The position numbers and the translations under genes were made by a program. 64,000 bases of DNA, from positions 62,001 through 126,000 of the forward strand of contig CAYNHF010000016.1 of NCBI GenBank assembly GCA_964397045.1, written 5' to 3'. The notes below the pieces were generated by a model that was not told the origin of the DNA, searched no databases, and saw nothing but the letters and a program-made list of their open reading frames with translations. Every line of letters begins with the position of its first letter. Within the stretch, counting starts at the first letter, position 1. Shown piece after piece: positions 52,429 to 61,709 of this stretch. The DNA is from CAYNHF01 sp964397045. GTDB lineage: Bacteria > Actinomycetota > Acidimicrobiia > Spongiisociales > UBA5794.

Positions 52429-53187
52429 ATGAGAATCGCCGTCTGCGTCAAGCAGATTCCGGACCCGGCGACCCCGTACACGTTGGACCCCGATACCCAC
52501 TTCATCATACGGCCCGACGAGCAGGTGCTGGATGACACCGACCGTTACGGTGTCGAGATCGGGCTGCAGCTTGCGGAGGCTGGCGAAGGGACCGTCACCC
52601 TGGTCTCGATGTCGCCTGCAGGAAATCTGCAGGGCATCCGACAGGCGCTTGCAATGGGAGCAGACAAGGCCGTGATCATCGACGACCCGGTGCTGCGGGG
52701 GTCCGATGCGCTCGCCACTGCCAAGGTCCTGGCGGCAGCCATCACCCGTGAAGGGTTCGATCTCGTCATCGCCGGCACGGAATCCACAGACGGGTACACG
52801 GGCGTCCTCCCGCAGCAACTCGCGGAACTGCTCGCGGTCCCGTCGCTGACGTTCGCCCGCAAGGTCGATCACGCCGAAGGCGTACTCACGATCGAGCGCC
52901 AGACGTCTGCGGGCTACGACGTGGTGACCGCTCCGCTCCCGGCATTGATCTCCGTTACCTCCGGCGTAGTGGAACCCCGTTACCCGACTTTCAAAGGGAT
53001 TATGGGCGCCAAGCAGAAGCCGGTCGACACTCTGACCTGCGCGGATCTCGATGTTGCACCGGACGTTCGGCAGGAGATCGTCTCGGTTGAGCCGGTGGCG
53101 GCCAGGGCGGCAGGCGACCTCATCGAGGACGATGGCGAGGGACACCTCAAGATCATGGCACTGCTCGAAGAAACGAAGGTGATCTGA
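52429..53187 (+). CDS. etfB: Electron transfer flavoprotein, beta subunit
   Basis: The 252-residue protein opens with MRIAVCVKQIPDPATPYTLD and carries the AMP-binding beta-subunit pattern (RYGVEIGLQLAEAGEGTVTL, ALAMGADKAVIIDD, GTESTDGYTGVLPQQLAELL). ETF takes electrons from acyl-CoA or N-methyl amino-acid dehydrogenases and gives them to ETF:quinone oxidoreductase. It directly precedes etfA with no gap (stop at 53185-53187, ATG at 53188). A natural partner in this window is the dimethylglycine-dehydrogenase-type enzyme at 40654. Confidence 0.96.
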   Translation: MRIAVCVKQIPDPATPYTLDPDTHFIIRPDEQVLDDTDRYGVEIGLQLAEAGEGTVTLVSMSPAGNLQGIRQALAMGADKAVIIDDPVLRGSDALATAKVLAAAITREGFDLVIAGTESTDGYTGVLPQQLAELLAVPSLTFARKVDHAEGVLTIERQTSAGYDVVTAPLPALISVTSGVVEPRYPTFKGIMGAKQKPVDTLTCADLDVAPDVRQEIVSVEPVAARAAGDLIEDDGEGHLKIMALLEETKVI

Positions 53188-54138
53188 ATGACGATCTGGG
53201 TCTTTGCTGAGATCGTCGACGGAGCAGCCTCATCGAGTTCGCTCGAGGCGCTCACCAAGGCGCGTGACTGGGGCGACGTAGCAGCAGTCGCGGTGGGCGC
53301 GGTGAGCGAAACTGCCCTCGCCGACCTAGGGGCCCACGGGGCGAGCCACGTGTATGCGATCGATCCCGGAGACACCCTGGCAGCCCCGATCGCGGCGGCT
53401 GCTTTGGCTGCGGCTGTACAAACCGAAACGCCGAACCTGATGCTCTTTGGCATGGGAAGCACCGATCGCGACGTGGCAGGCAGGATCTCCGCCCGGCTCG
53501 GCCTCCCGGTAGTGGCAAACGCCACCGACGTCACCGTGGAAGACGGGGTCACGGTGGAAAGCGAGATTCTCGGTGGGACGCAGCGGGTGACCACCCGCTT
53601 CACGGGGGGTGCACCGGCACTGGTCATCGTTCGCCCGAAGGCGTTCACCGCAGAACCGGGCGACGCGGCCACACCGGAGGTAACTCATCTCCAGACACCC
53701 GATGTCGGCCACGCCGGAGCCGCGATCGTCGCGGCTCGCGTCACCGAGGAGAGCGCGGGACCCGATCTCGAGGCTGCCGACATCGTTGTTTCAGGCGGAC
53801 GCGGCCTCGGCGCACCCGAGAAATTCGAGATGATGGATGCGCTGGCGGGGCTGCTCGGCGGTGCCGTAGGCGGTACTCGCGCGGTGGTAGATGCAGGCTG
53901 GGTGCCGTACAGCTATCAGGTGGGCCAGACCGGCAAGACGGTGAAGCCGACCGTGTACATCGCCTGTGGCATCTCGGGCGCCATGCAGCACCTCGTGGGA
54001 ATGAAGGACTCGACGACGATCATCGCGATCAACAAGGACCCGGACGCCCCGATCTTTGGCGTGTCCGATCTTGGTGTCATCGGAGACGTCCACCGGGTCG
54101 TACCTGCGCTGATTGCAGAACTCGAAGCGCGCGACTGA
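53188..54138 (+). CDS. etfA: Electron transfer flavoprotein, alpha subunit
   Basis: The C-terminal FAD-binding domain is clear: VVSGGRGLGAPEKFEMMDAL, AVVDAGWVPYSYQVGQTGKT and YIACGISGAMQHLVGMKDST, then IINKDPDAPIF-type ending. The N-terminal half is shorter and more Ala-rich than in mitochondrial ETF. It forms a heterodimer with EtfB. The stop is followed by a small membrane-protein gene on the other strand. Confidence 0.96.
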   Translation: MTIWVFAEIVDGAASSSSLEALTKARDWGDVAAVAVGAVSETALADLGAHGASHVYAIDPGDTLAAPIAAAALAAAVQTETPNLMLFGMGSTDRDVAGRISARLGLPVVANATDVTVEDGVTVESEILGGTQRVTTRFTGGAPALVIVRPKAFTAEPGDAATPEVTHLQTPDVGHAGAAIVAARVTEESAGPDLEAADIVVSGGRGLGAPEKFEMMDALAGLLGGAVGGTRAVVDAGWVPYSYQVGQTGKTVKPTVYIACGISGAMQHLVGMKDSTTIIAINKDPDAPIFGVSDLGVIGDVHRVVPALIAELEARD

Positions 54139-54178
54139 CGCGCAATACACGCGCGGGGACGAAAGGCGCCGCGGGTTT

Positions 54179-54457
54179 CTAACGGGGCAGGCGGTGGCCT
54201 GAGAATCTACGGGAGACGGACCGGGGGCGCCGCGGCGGCTCCGGCACGACCGGCACCGGCTCAGGAATCATCTTGGAAACGGCCCACGCCGTGAATCCGA
54301 TGAAGGCCCCGGCGAGAAACAATGCTGGGATCCCCATCACTGCCCCCGCCAGCGTCGAACCGAGCGCGCCGAAAGCGAGAGTCCACCCGAAGCCAAGTAA
54401 CACGACCCGACCCGCGGAAGACCGCCAGTCGACCGTTTCGATCCGCGTGATTGCCAT
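54179..54457 (-). CDS. Small two-helix membrane protein
   Basis: From ATG 54457 the 92-residue frame codes for two helices (GRVVLLGFGWTLAFGALGST and VMGIPALFLAGAFIGFTAWA) and a Pro/Arg-rich tail (PVPVVPEPPRRPRS). I do not know the family; ATG at 54496 is an alternative start. Composition and position between genes support a real gene. Confidence 0.6.
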   Translation of the reverse strand: MAITRIETVDWRSSAGRVVLLGFGWTLAFGALGSTLAGAVMGIPALFLAGAFIGFTAWAVSKMIPEPVPVVPEPPRRPRSVSRRFSGHRLPR

Positions 54458-54537
54458 GCCGCAGTATCGGCCCTGCTGCCGGATTCCTTGAGCCACGTCG
54501 GAGGCCCCTCACCGGCCACCGGCTCTGTAGCCCCGGT

Positions 54538-54960
54538 TCAGGGCCAATCGTTCCTTGCCACCAGTGGCACGACGAAACGTACGCCCGACCAGGTCGCGTC
54601 GATTGCGCACACCTTGTTGTCGACCAGTCCACCGCCGAGTCCAAGATGCTGCACGACCCGAAACGACAGGTCGGTCATCACCCCAGAGGTGTGCTTGGGC
54701 CACGCCAGCCACAGCGAACCTGTCGCAGGCAGGACCCGTCTGGCCAGTTCGAGCCGGCGGGTGAGGTCTCGTTCGTAGGTCGCAAACGACACGGTGACCT
54801 CGCACTCTCTCCGGGGTGCTCGCACCGGTGTCATGCCCGGAGGTACGGGTTCGAGGAGTCTCGGAAACCCGGAAGGAGCCCCAGAAGTTCCTAGCCGCTG
54901 TCCGGCGCCGACGCCGAGCTTGCGGACCAGCGGTGACAACGGAACGCTTGCAGGCGTCAT
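54538..54960 (-). CDS. DUF3052 protein
   Basis: The 140-residue product has SPLVRKLGVGAGQRLGTSGA, ELARRVLPATGSLWLAWPKH, TSGVMTDLSFRVVQHLGLG and VDNKVCAIDATWSGVRFVVP, the landmarks of DUF3052, common in actinobacteria. The fold is like a methyltransferase without a clear SAM loop, and the role is unknown. Its ATG at 54960 overlaps the cdd stop by four bases, so the two genes are coupled. Confidence 0.88.
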   Translation of the reverse strand: MTPASVPLSPLVRKLGVGAGQRLGTSGAPSGFPRLLEPVPPGMTPVRAPRRECEVTVSFATYERDLTRRLELARRVLPATGSLWLAWPKHTSGVMTDLSFRVVQHLGLGGGLVDNKVCAIDATWSGVRFVVPLVARNDWP

Positions 54961-55364
54961 GACCCGGGGTCGAGCGCCTCGGGACCAAACGAATTGGGAA
55001 GGAGTTCTTCGAGCGTGTGGGTCCGCGCCGTGCCATCAGCCGCCTCCACGATGATCTGGTCGATCTCGAACTCACGCAATATCTGCCGACAGTTCCCGCA
55101 CGGATAGCAGTTGACGCCGTCGAGACAGACCACTGCAATCCGTTCGAGCCGTCGCACCCCGGTGCCCGCCGCAGCAACCACCGCGGACGCTTCGGCACAC
55201 ACCGTGGACCCGTATGAGGCGTTCTCCACGTTCACGCCGACGAACTGATTGCCGGCCTCGTCGACGGCGACGGCCCCGACCCGAAACCTCGAATACGGCG
55301 CATACGCCCGTTCGGCTGCCTCACGAGCCGTTGCCAGCAGGGTTTCTGGGGTTTCGGCGCTCAC
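54957..55364 (-). CDS. cdd: Cytidine deaminase
   Basis: The 135-residue product has the zinc site of the tetrameric class: NVENASYGSTVCAEASAV (Cys-Ala-Glu, where Glu is catalytic) and YPCGNCRQILREF. The N-terminal YAPYSRFRVGAVAV is also typical. The enzyme deaminates cytidine and deoxycytidine in pyrimidine salvage. It overlaps the end of ftsY by four bases and the start of the DUF3052 gene by four bases. Confidence 0.96.
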   Translation of the reverse strand: MSAETPETLLATAREAAERAYAPYSRFRVGAVAVDEAGNQFVGVNVENASYGSTVCAEASAVVAAAGTGVRRLERIAVVCLDGVNCYPCGNCRQILREFEIDQIIVEAADGTARTHTLEELLPNSFGPEALDPGS

Positions 55365-56395
55365 GAGCCCACCAACGCATCCACGAAGTCCTCCGGATCG
55401 AACGGAACCAGGTCGACAATACCCTCCCCCACCCCGATGTACTTCACGGGCAGATCGAGTTCCTGTTCGACCGCAACGGCTACCCCGCCCCGGGCGGTAC
55501 CGTCCAGCTTTGTAAGGATCAACCCGGTGACCCCAACAGCTACGGTGAAGCTTCTTGCCTGGCTGATGGCGTTCTGCCCCGTCGTTCCATCGATCACCAA
55601 CAACACCTCGTCGATTTCCCCGGCCTCACGCCGCAGAACGTTCGCGATCTTGGCCAGTTCTTCCATGAGGTTGGCCTGGTTCTGGAGCCGACCGGCGGTG
55701 TCCACGATGAGCACGTCTGCACCTCGAGCGCGGGTGGAGCTGTAGGCGTCGAATGCCACCGAAGCTGGATCCGCTCCGCTTGCCCCAGCGACGATCGGAA
55801 CCCCGATCCGATCCGCCCAGACCCGGAGTTGCTGGTCTGCTGCTGCCCGGTACGTATCGGCCGCACCGAGCACCACCGTCGATCCGGCGCCTTCGAGTTG
55901 GGCAGCCAGCTTGGCGATGGAGGTGGTCTTTCCCCCTCCGTTGACCCCCACGACGAGGATGACTGCCGGCTCTCCGGTGAGATCCAACCCCCGCGACCGT
56001 CCGGCAAAGAGCGCCGTGAGGTGGTCTTCCACCAACTGCATCGCCTCTGCCGCACCGGAGGGCCGCTCCGCCCTCACCGACGCCACCAGCGCCGTCGAGG
56101 TGGTCACGCCGACATCTGCGGCAACCAGCGTGTCCTCGAGATCGTCCCAGAATGCGTCGTCGAGCGTGCCTCGCTGCAGCAGGGCGCCGAGCCTCGACCC
56201 GAGTGCCTGGCGCGACTTGCTGAGTCGCGACCGCAGATCACGTCGCTGCGGTATCGGTGGTGCTCCGGGCGCCGGCGCCCTGTCAAACGCCTGGTCCGAA
56301 GGTGGCGCACCTGAGCGTGAGCGATACCAAACGACGATCGCGATCATCGCGATCACAATGATGACAATGCTTAGGACAAGGATCTCCACACCCAC
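55361..56395 (-). CDS. ftsY: Signal recognition particle receptor FtsY
   Basis: The 344-residue protein begins with a membrane helix (VLSIVIIVIAMIAIVVWY), then the helical N domain and a GTPase NG domain: VVGVNGGGKTTSIAKLA (G1), VLIVDTAGRLQNQANLM (G3), LTKLDGTARGGVAVAV (G4) and KYIGVGEGIVDLVPFD. It docks ribosome-SRP complexes to the membrane for co-translational export. A membrane helix at the start replaces the long acidic A domain of E. coli, as in many actinobacteria. Its start lies 27 bases after the smc stop. Confidence 0.96.
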   Translation of the reverse strand: MGVEILVLSIVIIVIAMIAIVVWYRSRSGAPPSDQAFDRAPAPGAPPIPQRRDLRSRLSKSRQALGSRLGALLQRGTLDDAFWDDLEDTLVAADVGVTTSTALVASVRAERPSGAAEAMQLVEDHLTALFAGRSRGLDLTGEPAVILVVGVNGGGKTTSIAKLAAQLEGAGSTVVLGAADTYRAAADQQLRVWADRIGVPIVAGASGADPASVAFDAYSSTRARGADVLIVDTAGRLQNQANLMEELAKIANVLRREAGEIDEVLLVIDGTTGQNAISQARSFTVAVGVTGLILTKLDGTARGGVAVAVEQELDLPVKYIGVGEGIVDLVPFDPEDFVDALVGS

Positions 56396-56422
56396 TCCGA
56401 TGTCTGAACTGGGGCTCCGGGG

Positions 56423-59400
56423 TCAGACCGACACCCTGTCGAGCTTCTTCGCGATCACCACTGATGACTCGCCGGGCTCCATGGTGACGCCGTACAGGAT
56501 GTCTGCCGCCTCCATGGTGTGCTGCTGGTGAGTGATGATCACCACCTGTGAAGTCTCGCGCAAGTTGGCGATTAGCCGGAGGAAACGTCGCAGGTTGGCG
56601 TCGTCCAACGCGGCTTCAACCTCGTCAAGAACATAGAACGGGCTGGGCCGTGCCCTGAACACTGCGATGAGGAACGCCAGGGCTGCCAGCGAACGCTCGC
56701 CACCGGACAGGAGGCTGAGCCGATCGACCTTCTTCCCGAGCGGTTGGGCTTCGAGTTCCACTCCGGTCTCCAGAGGCCGGTCGGGGTCGGTGAGCCGCAG
56801 TCTGCCCCTTCCACCGGGGAACACCAGCTTGAAGTTCTCCTCATACATCGCGGCGATGTCGTCGAATGCGCCGCGGAACAACACAGCCATTTCGTCGTCG
56901 AGCGCCGCGATCACCTTACGCAGCTCCTGACGGGACGCCTCGAGATCAGCGAGCTGGGTTTCGAGCTCGTCTGTGGCTGCAGCCAGCTCGTCATACTCTG
57001 CAGCTGCGAGCGGATTGATCGGTCCCATCCGCCTGAGTTGCGCCTCTAGCGAGGCCAGCACTGCTTCTGCATCATCTTCCTCGGCCGCAGCCGGACGGGA
57101 AGCGGCGAGCGCTTCGGCCTCCGTGGCATCCGCCTCCCGACGTAGCGCTTCAGCGACGGACTCGTGGCGAACTCGCAACTCCGCCAGCTCCACCGCCAGG
57201 GCGGATGAGCGATCCTTGGCTTCCGAGGTGGCGACCTGGAGTTTTTCGCGGCGGCGATGGGCGTTGGCAAGCTCCAGGTCGGCGGCGGTGGTGCGTTCGC
57301 GCAGCTCGCGCTGTCGGTCGCGCAGGGACCGGACGTGATTCTTCGTCACGGCCTCCGCGCTCCTGGCGTGCGTTTCCAGGGTCAGCAGCGTCGCGATATC
57401 TGCAGGATCGGTGGGGCGGTCTGCCAGCTTGTCGAGTTCCGAGCGATTCGCCTCGATCCGGCGTTCGCTGAGCCGGCGTCGTTCGCCGATGCCGGCAAGA
57501 TCGGCAGCCGCCTCTTCGCGAGCCCGCCGTGCGGCCTCCCGATGAGAGGCCACCGTTTCACGACGTTGCGCCAGCGCCTCCCAGGCTTCCTGCCTGGCCT
57601 TTTCTTCGCCTCCGAATTGAGAGAGTCGCTCTCTGAGGTCGGCCAGGCGCTGGTCTCTCGCCACCGTGGCAGCTTCGAGGGCATCCCGCCGATCGCCGAG
57701 GCGTCCCAGCTCGGCGTGCGCCTCCGCCCGGGTTCGATCGATCACGCCCAGCGCCTCGGTGTGACCGGCGAGACGAGCCTCCAGGGCCTCCAACGCTTCG
57801 AGGACCTCGCGCTCGTGAGCGCGTGCGTTGTCGAAATCGCGTCTCGCCGATCCGGCGAGGCTCTCCGACCGGGCGAGCTCACGATCTGCGACCTCCAGGG
57901 CCACCCTGGCCGCTTCCAGAGCAGCCGGACCAGCACCGTCCGGTTCTGCCACCCGCATTGCAGCCGCAGTGATCAAGTCGCCTTCCGGCGTCGCCGCGAT
58001 CAGCTCGGGGTGCCTCAACACGATGGCTCGTCCCGTGCTCCAGCCCTCCACCAGCACGACATCGCCCACCAGATTGGCCGCCAGTGCGCGGTCGGCATCA
58101 GGTCCCAGCCGATCCACCAGTGCCTCCACGCCCCACTCCGCAGCAACGGCGCGGGCTGGGACCGGCGGCTCGCTCGCCGGTGAAGTCACCAGGCTGACGC
58201 CTCCCAGGCCCGCCGACTTCAATCCAGCCGCCACTGCCTCCAGCCCTGCGACGTCTGCCACTACGAGCGCTGCCTGCCAGGGTCCGAGCGCGGCATCAAC
58301 TGCGGGAGCAACGTCGGCGGGGACGTCGAGCAGCGCGACCAGGGCCCCTCGCGTGTGATCAGAGGCAGCCGCGGTTTCTCGGGCTGCCGGGTCCCCGACT
58401 CCGGCGAGCGCAGCCTCGACGGCTTCCAGCCGGGCGGTGCCCCGCGCCAGCGATACCTCGGCGTCGCGATACCCTTCCTCAGCGGCCTCCCAGCGTTGCT
58501 GGAGGGTCTCGCGTTGCTCCTTGCCTGTGCCGTAGCGAGCCTGGGCTCCCCCAACCGCAACGTCGGTTTCCTGGATCTCAGCTACCAGTTCGGCTGCGTG
58601 GCCACCCTCCTGCTCCCTAGACATCGTGACCGCATCGATCCGGCGAATCACGGCATCGGACTCCCTGCGGTCTCGCTCGGCCGCGGCATCGAGGGCGGAC
58701 AGATCACCGCGCAGATTGGCGACGACACCGTCCGCCGGAAGCTGTGCTTGTTCGGACAGCGAACGCTCTTCGTCCTCCAGTGTCTTCAGTGCCGTCTCGG
58801 TTCTGTCGGCAAGGGCAATTGCCTCAGCTTCTGCCTGTTTGGCCGCTTCGATCTCCCCCTGGAGGTGCTCGTATTCCGCTTCGAGGTCGACCCGGCGCTC
58901 ACCCGCACCGTGCAACCGACTCTCCATGCCGAGGCGGCGCTCCCGTGCGACCAGCCCGATTCTTCGAAAACGCTCTGCGACCGTTTCCAGAAGGGCCGCG
59001 GCCGCGGTATCGCGCTCCAGCGCCCTCCCCACCTCGCCGGCGGCCTCCCGCAGTGCATCGAGCCCTCCCTCCAGGGTCTCGAGTTCGATACGGTCGCTCT
59101 CGAGCCCTTCGTTCAGCTGTTCCTGCTCTTTCGAAGCAGCGCCGATGCGGTCGCGGAGACTCCGCAGTACCTCCCCTCCCAACCAGAGCCGCAGAGCCGT
59201 TGCATCGGCCTTGACCCCGTCGTATCGGGCGGCGGCATTGGCCTGCCGCTTGAGGGGGCGCAGCCGTTTGCGCTGCTCCTCGAGTAGATCGGTCAGCCGG
59301 GAGACGTCGACATCGGTCAGTTCCAGGCGCCGTACGGATCGATCACGGCGGGCGCGGTGTTTGGTGATGCCTGCCGCTTCTTCGATGACGGCGCGATGCT

Positions 59401-59866
59401 CATCCGGTCGGGCATTGAGGATCTCCCCGATCTGGCCCTGCCCGACCAGCACGTGCTGGTGCCGCCCGACACCCCCGTCAGACAGCAATTCACTGAGGTC
59501 GAGCAGCCGACATGGGGTCCCGTTCAGCTCGTACTCTGAGGTGCCGTCGCGATAGAGGCGGCGAGTCATCGCAACTTCATCGAGGTCAATCGGTAGGAAT
59601 CGGTCGGTGTTGTCGAACGTGAGTGTGACTTCGGCCCTGCCCAATGCAGGCCGGGTTGCAGTCCCGGCGAAGATGACGTCCTCCATCTTCTGGGTCCGCA
59701 ACGAACTCGTCGCCTGGGTGCCCATGACCCAGGCGAGCGCGTCGAGGAGGTTCGACTTGCCGGACCCGTTGGGTCCGACGACGACATTCACCCCCTGGTC
59801 GAAGTCGAGCCGGGTACGGTCGGCGAACGACTTGAAACCGGCGATCGACAAGGTCTTGAGGAGCAC
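56423..59866 (-). CDS. smc: Chromosome segregation ATPase SMC
   Basis: The 1147-residue protein has the SMC plan: N-terminal Walker A (VVGPNGSGKSNLLDALAWVM), two long coiled coils, a hinge near residues 510-640 (PAVDAALGPWQAALVVADVA), and the C-terminal signature LLSGGERSLAALAFLIAVFR with Walker B FYVLDEVEAALDDANL. It organises the chromosome with ScpA and ScpB, which are not in this window. The end is followed by ftsY. The start ATG 59866 directly gives LKTLSIAGFKSFAD, the family start. Confidence 0.97.
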   Translation of the reverse strand: MLLKTLSIAGFKSFADRTRLDFDQGVNVVVGPNGSGKSNLLDALAWVMGTQATSSLRTQKMEDVIFAGTATRPALGRAEVTLTFDNTDRFLPIDLDEVAMTRRLYRDGTSEYELNGTPCRLLDLSELLSDGGVGRHQHVLVGQGQIGEILNARPDEHRAVIEEAAGITKHRARRDRSVRRLELTDVDVSRLTDLLEEQRKRLRPLKRQANAAARYDGVKADATALRLWLGGEVLRSLRDRIGAASKEQEQLNEGLESDRIELETLEGGLDALREAAGEVGRALERDTAAAALLETVAERFRRIGLVARERRLGMESRLHGAGERRVDLEAEYEHLQGEIEAAKQAEAEAIALADRTETALKTLEDEERSLSEQAQLPADGVVANLRGDLSALDAAAERDRRESDAVIRRIDAVTMSREQEGGHAAELVAEIQETDVAVGGAQARYGTGKEQRETLQQRWEAAEEGYRDAEVSLARGTARLEAVEAALAGVGDPAARETAAASDHTRGALVALLDVPADVAPAVDAALGPWQAALVVADVAGLEAVAAGLKSAGLGGVSLVTSPASEPPVPARAVAAEWGVEALVDRLGPDADRALAANLVGDVVLVEGWSTGRAIVLRHPELIAATPEGDLITAAAMRVAEPDGAGPAALEAARVALEVADRELARSESLAGSARRDFDNARAHEREVLEALEALEARLAGHTEALGVIDRTRAEAHAELGRLGDRRDALEAATVARDQRLADLRERLSQFGGEEKARQEAWEALAQRRETVASHREAARRAREEAAADLAGIGERRRLSERRIEANRSELDKLADRPTDPADIATLLTLETHARSAEAVTKNHVRSLRDRQRELRERTTAADLELANAHRRREKLQVATSEAKDRSSALAVELAELRVRHESVAEALRREADATEAEALAASRPAAAEEDDAEAVLASLEAQLRRMGPINPLAAAEYDELAAATDELETQLADLEASRQELRKVIAALDDEMAVLFRGAFDDIAAMYEENFKLVFPGGRGRLRLTDPDRPLETGVELEAQPLGKKVDRLSLLSGGERSLAALAFLIAVFRARPSPFYVLDEVEAALDDANLRRFLRLIANLRETSQVVIITHQQHTMEAADILYGVTMEPGESSVVIAKKLDRVSV

Positions 59867-59915
59867 GGTTCGGCGAGATTACCCAGGCCAGCGCCGTAAA
59901 CCGAGGATTTCGACG

Positions 59916-60200
59916 TCACCCGATCTCGAAAGTGGTTGAGATCCCCGTTTGCTCCCGACCCACCACCGTGAGCCGATCGACGCGAGCAGCCGCCGGACCC
60001 CTGGCGAGCCAGGTTTGCAGCGCGGCCACAGCTGCCTTGTCGCCCTCTGCGATGACTTCGACGGTCCCATCCGGAAGGTTACGAACCAGGCCAACGAGAC
60101 CCAGGTCCGTCGCGACCCGGCGTGTCGACCAGCGGAACCCTACCCCCTGCACCTTCCCGTACACGATGGCGCCGAAGGCCACCCGATCTACGTCTGACAC
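59916..60200 (-). CDS. acyP: Acylphosphatase
   Basis: The signature GKVQGVGFRWSTRRVATDLG and LVGLVRNLPDGTVEVIAEGD define acylphosphatase, which hydrolyses carboxyl-phosphate bonds such as acetyl phosphate. The conserved Arg (FRW) and Asn (RNLPDG) are present. The start is uncertain: GTG at 60200 overlaps the end of mutM, and GTG at 60182 lies just after it; neither has a strong ribosome site. Confidence 0.9.
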   Translation of the reverse strand: MSDVDRVAFGAIVYGKVQGVGFRWSTRRVATDLGLVGLVRNLPDGTVEVIAEGDKAAVAALQTWLARGPAAARVDRLTVVGREQTGISTTFEIG

Positions 60201-61018
60201 TGCGGACACCAATGGGTTGAGCGTTGTCTGAGCACGTCGCGATCGATTTCGTGCCCGCAGCGCCGACACCTCTCACCTTCCCGCCCGTAAACCGCGAGGC
60301 GAGCCTTGAAGTCGCCGCTGCGACCGTCCGGCAGGAGGTACGCAAGATCATCCAGAGAGGTCCCTCCGTGTCGGAGCGCCGCGTCCAGGGTGGTCACGAT
60401 CGCCCTGCGCAGCCGCACCACATCCGGGGCGGTGAGCGAGCCTCCCGGCCGAAACGGAGAGAGACGAGACCGATAGAGCGCCTCGTCGGCGTAGATGTTT
60501 CCCAGGCCGGCAAGGATCGACTGATCGAGCAGAAGCGGCTTGATCGGTGCAGTACGACCGGCGAGCCGACTGCCCAGTTCGCGACTTGGCGGCAAGTCGG
60601 TCAATGCGTCCGGGCCGAGACGTCCCAGCGACGAACTCTCCAGCTCCTCAGGGGTGTATGCCACGACGAAGCCAAATGTCCTCGGATCGACGAGACGAAA
60701 ATCCTCTCCGGAATCGAGGGTCACTATCACCTGGGTGTGCGGCTGCTGCGCGGCACCGTAGGCGGCGACTTCGACCCGGCCCGACATGCCGAGGTGCGTG
60801 ACCCAGACGATGTCGTTGTCGAGCCACGCCAGCAGAAACTTCCCATGGCGATCCAGCCTGGTGATCGTGCTCCCCTCGAGACGGTTGCCGAAGTCGGATG
60901 GCTGCTCATGACGACGCAGCATGCGGGGCCGGGAGACCGTGGTGCAAACGATCGCAGCTCCGGTGAGGTGGGGAACGAGGTGGCGACGAGTGGTCTCCAC
61001 CTCGGGCAGCTCAGGCAT
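60188..61018 (-). CDS. mutM: Formamidopyrimidine-DNA glycosylase
   Basis: MPELPEVETTRRHLVPHL at the start gives the catalytic Pro2 and Glu3; the beta-hairpin lysine lies in LDRHGKFLLAWL, and the C-terminal zinc finger is CRRCGHEI...HWCPQC. It removes 8-oxoguanine and formamidopyrimidines and nicks the strand. The 276-residue length is normal. It overlaps the rnc stop by eight bases, so the two genes are coupled. Confidence 0.97.
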   Translation of the reverse strand: MPELPEVETTRRHLVPHLTGAAIVCTTVSRPRMLRRHEQPSDFGNRLEGSTITRLDRHGKFLLAWLDNDIVWVTHLGMSGRVEVAAYGAAQQPHTQVIVTLDSGEDFRLVDPRTFGFVVAYTPEELESSSLGRLGPDALTDLPPSRELGSRLAGRTAPIKPLLLDQSILAGLGNIYADEALYRSRLSPFRPGGSLTAPDVVRLRRAIVTTLDAALRHGGTSLDDLAYLLPDGRSGDFKARLAVYGREGERCRRCGHEIDRDVLRQRSTHWCPQCQT

Positions 61019-61709
61019 CTGCTGCTTCGATGCGAACGAGCGCAGCCTCGGCTGCCGCTTGCTCCGACCGCTTCTTCGATGTGCCGGTGCCACTTCCCAG
61101 CGTCTCGCTGCCGGCAGAGACCACTGCTGTGAAAAGCTTGGCGTGTTCCGGTCCCGCTTCGGATACGTCATACCGAGGCTGTTGGTCAACCTGTGCGAGT
61201 TGCTCCTGGAGGCGGGTCTTGTAGTCACGTCTGCCCGGCTCGCTGGCTCTGCGATCGATGAGGTCTGACCAGTGGGTGAGTACGAAGCCACGGGCGATAT
61301 CGAAGCCACCGTCGAGGTAGATCGCACCCATGATGGCCTCCATCACATCAGAGATGATCGAGTCCTTATCCCTGCCCCCGGTGAGCTCCTCACCGCGGCC
61401 GAGCCTGATCGCACCGCCGACCTCGAAACCGCGGGCGATGCCGGCAAGCGCCGCTTCGCTCACTACCGCTGCCCTCACTTTGGCCATCTCACCTTCCGCG
61501 AGGGCCCCATAGGTGTCGTACAGATAGTGGGTCACCGCGAGTTGGAGCACCGCGTCTCCGAGGAACTCGAGCCGCTCGAACGACTCGACCAGTTCGTGCT
61601 CGGCTGCGTAGGAACGGTGCAGCAGTGCAAGTTCCAGCAGTGTCACATCTTCGAACTGAAACCCCAGCGCCTCCTGAAGCTCGACGACGCGGTCGTCGTC
61701 CGCGCTCAC
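61011..61709 (-). CDS. rnc: Ribonuclease III
   Basis: The 232-residue protein has the RNase III signature ERLEFLGDAVLQLAVTHYLY, a second acidic patch (DVMEAIMGAIYLDGG) and a C-terminal dsRNA-binding domain (DYKTRLQEQLAQVDQQPRYD, then GTGTSKKRSEQAAAEAALVR). It cuts double-stranded RNA, including rRNA precursors. It overlaps the plsX stop by four bases. Confidence 0.97.
   Translation of the reverse strand: MSADDDRVVELQEALGFQFEDVTLLELALLHRSYAAEHELVESFERLEFLGDAVLQLAVTHYLYDTYGALAEGEMAKVRAAVVSEAALAGIARGFEVGGAIRLGRGEELTGGRDKDSIISDVMEAIMGAIYLDGGFDIARGFVLTHWSDLIDRRASEPGRRDYKTRLQEQLAQVDQQPRYDVSEAGPEHAKLFTAVVSAGSETLGSGTGTSKKRSEQAAAEAALVRIEAADA

Noticed and set aside
57257..58183. Long plus-strand frame opposite smc
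   Set aside because: It is a shadow of the Arg/Glu/Ala-rich coiled-coil gene; its protein has no domain signs, and SMC motifs on the other strand are continuous.
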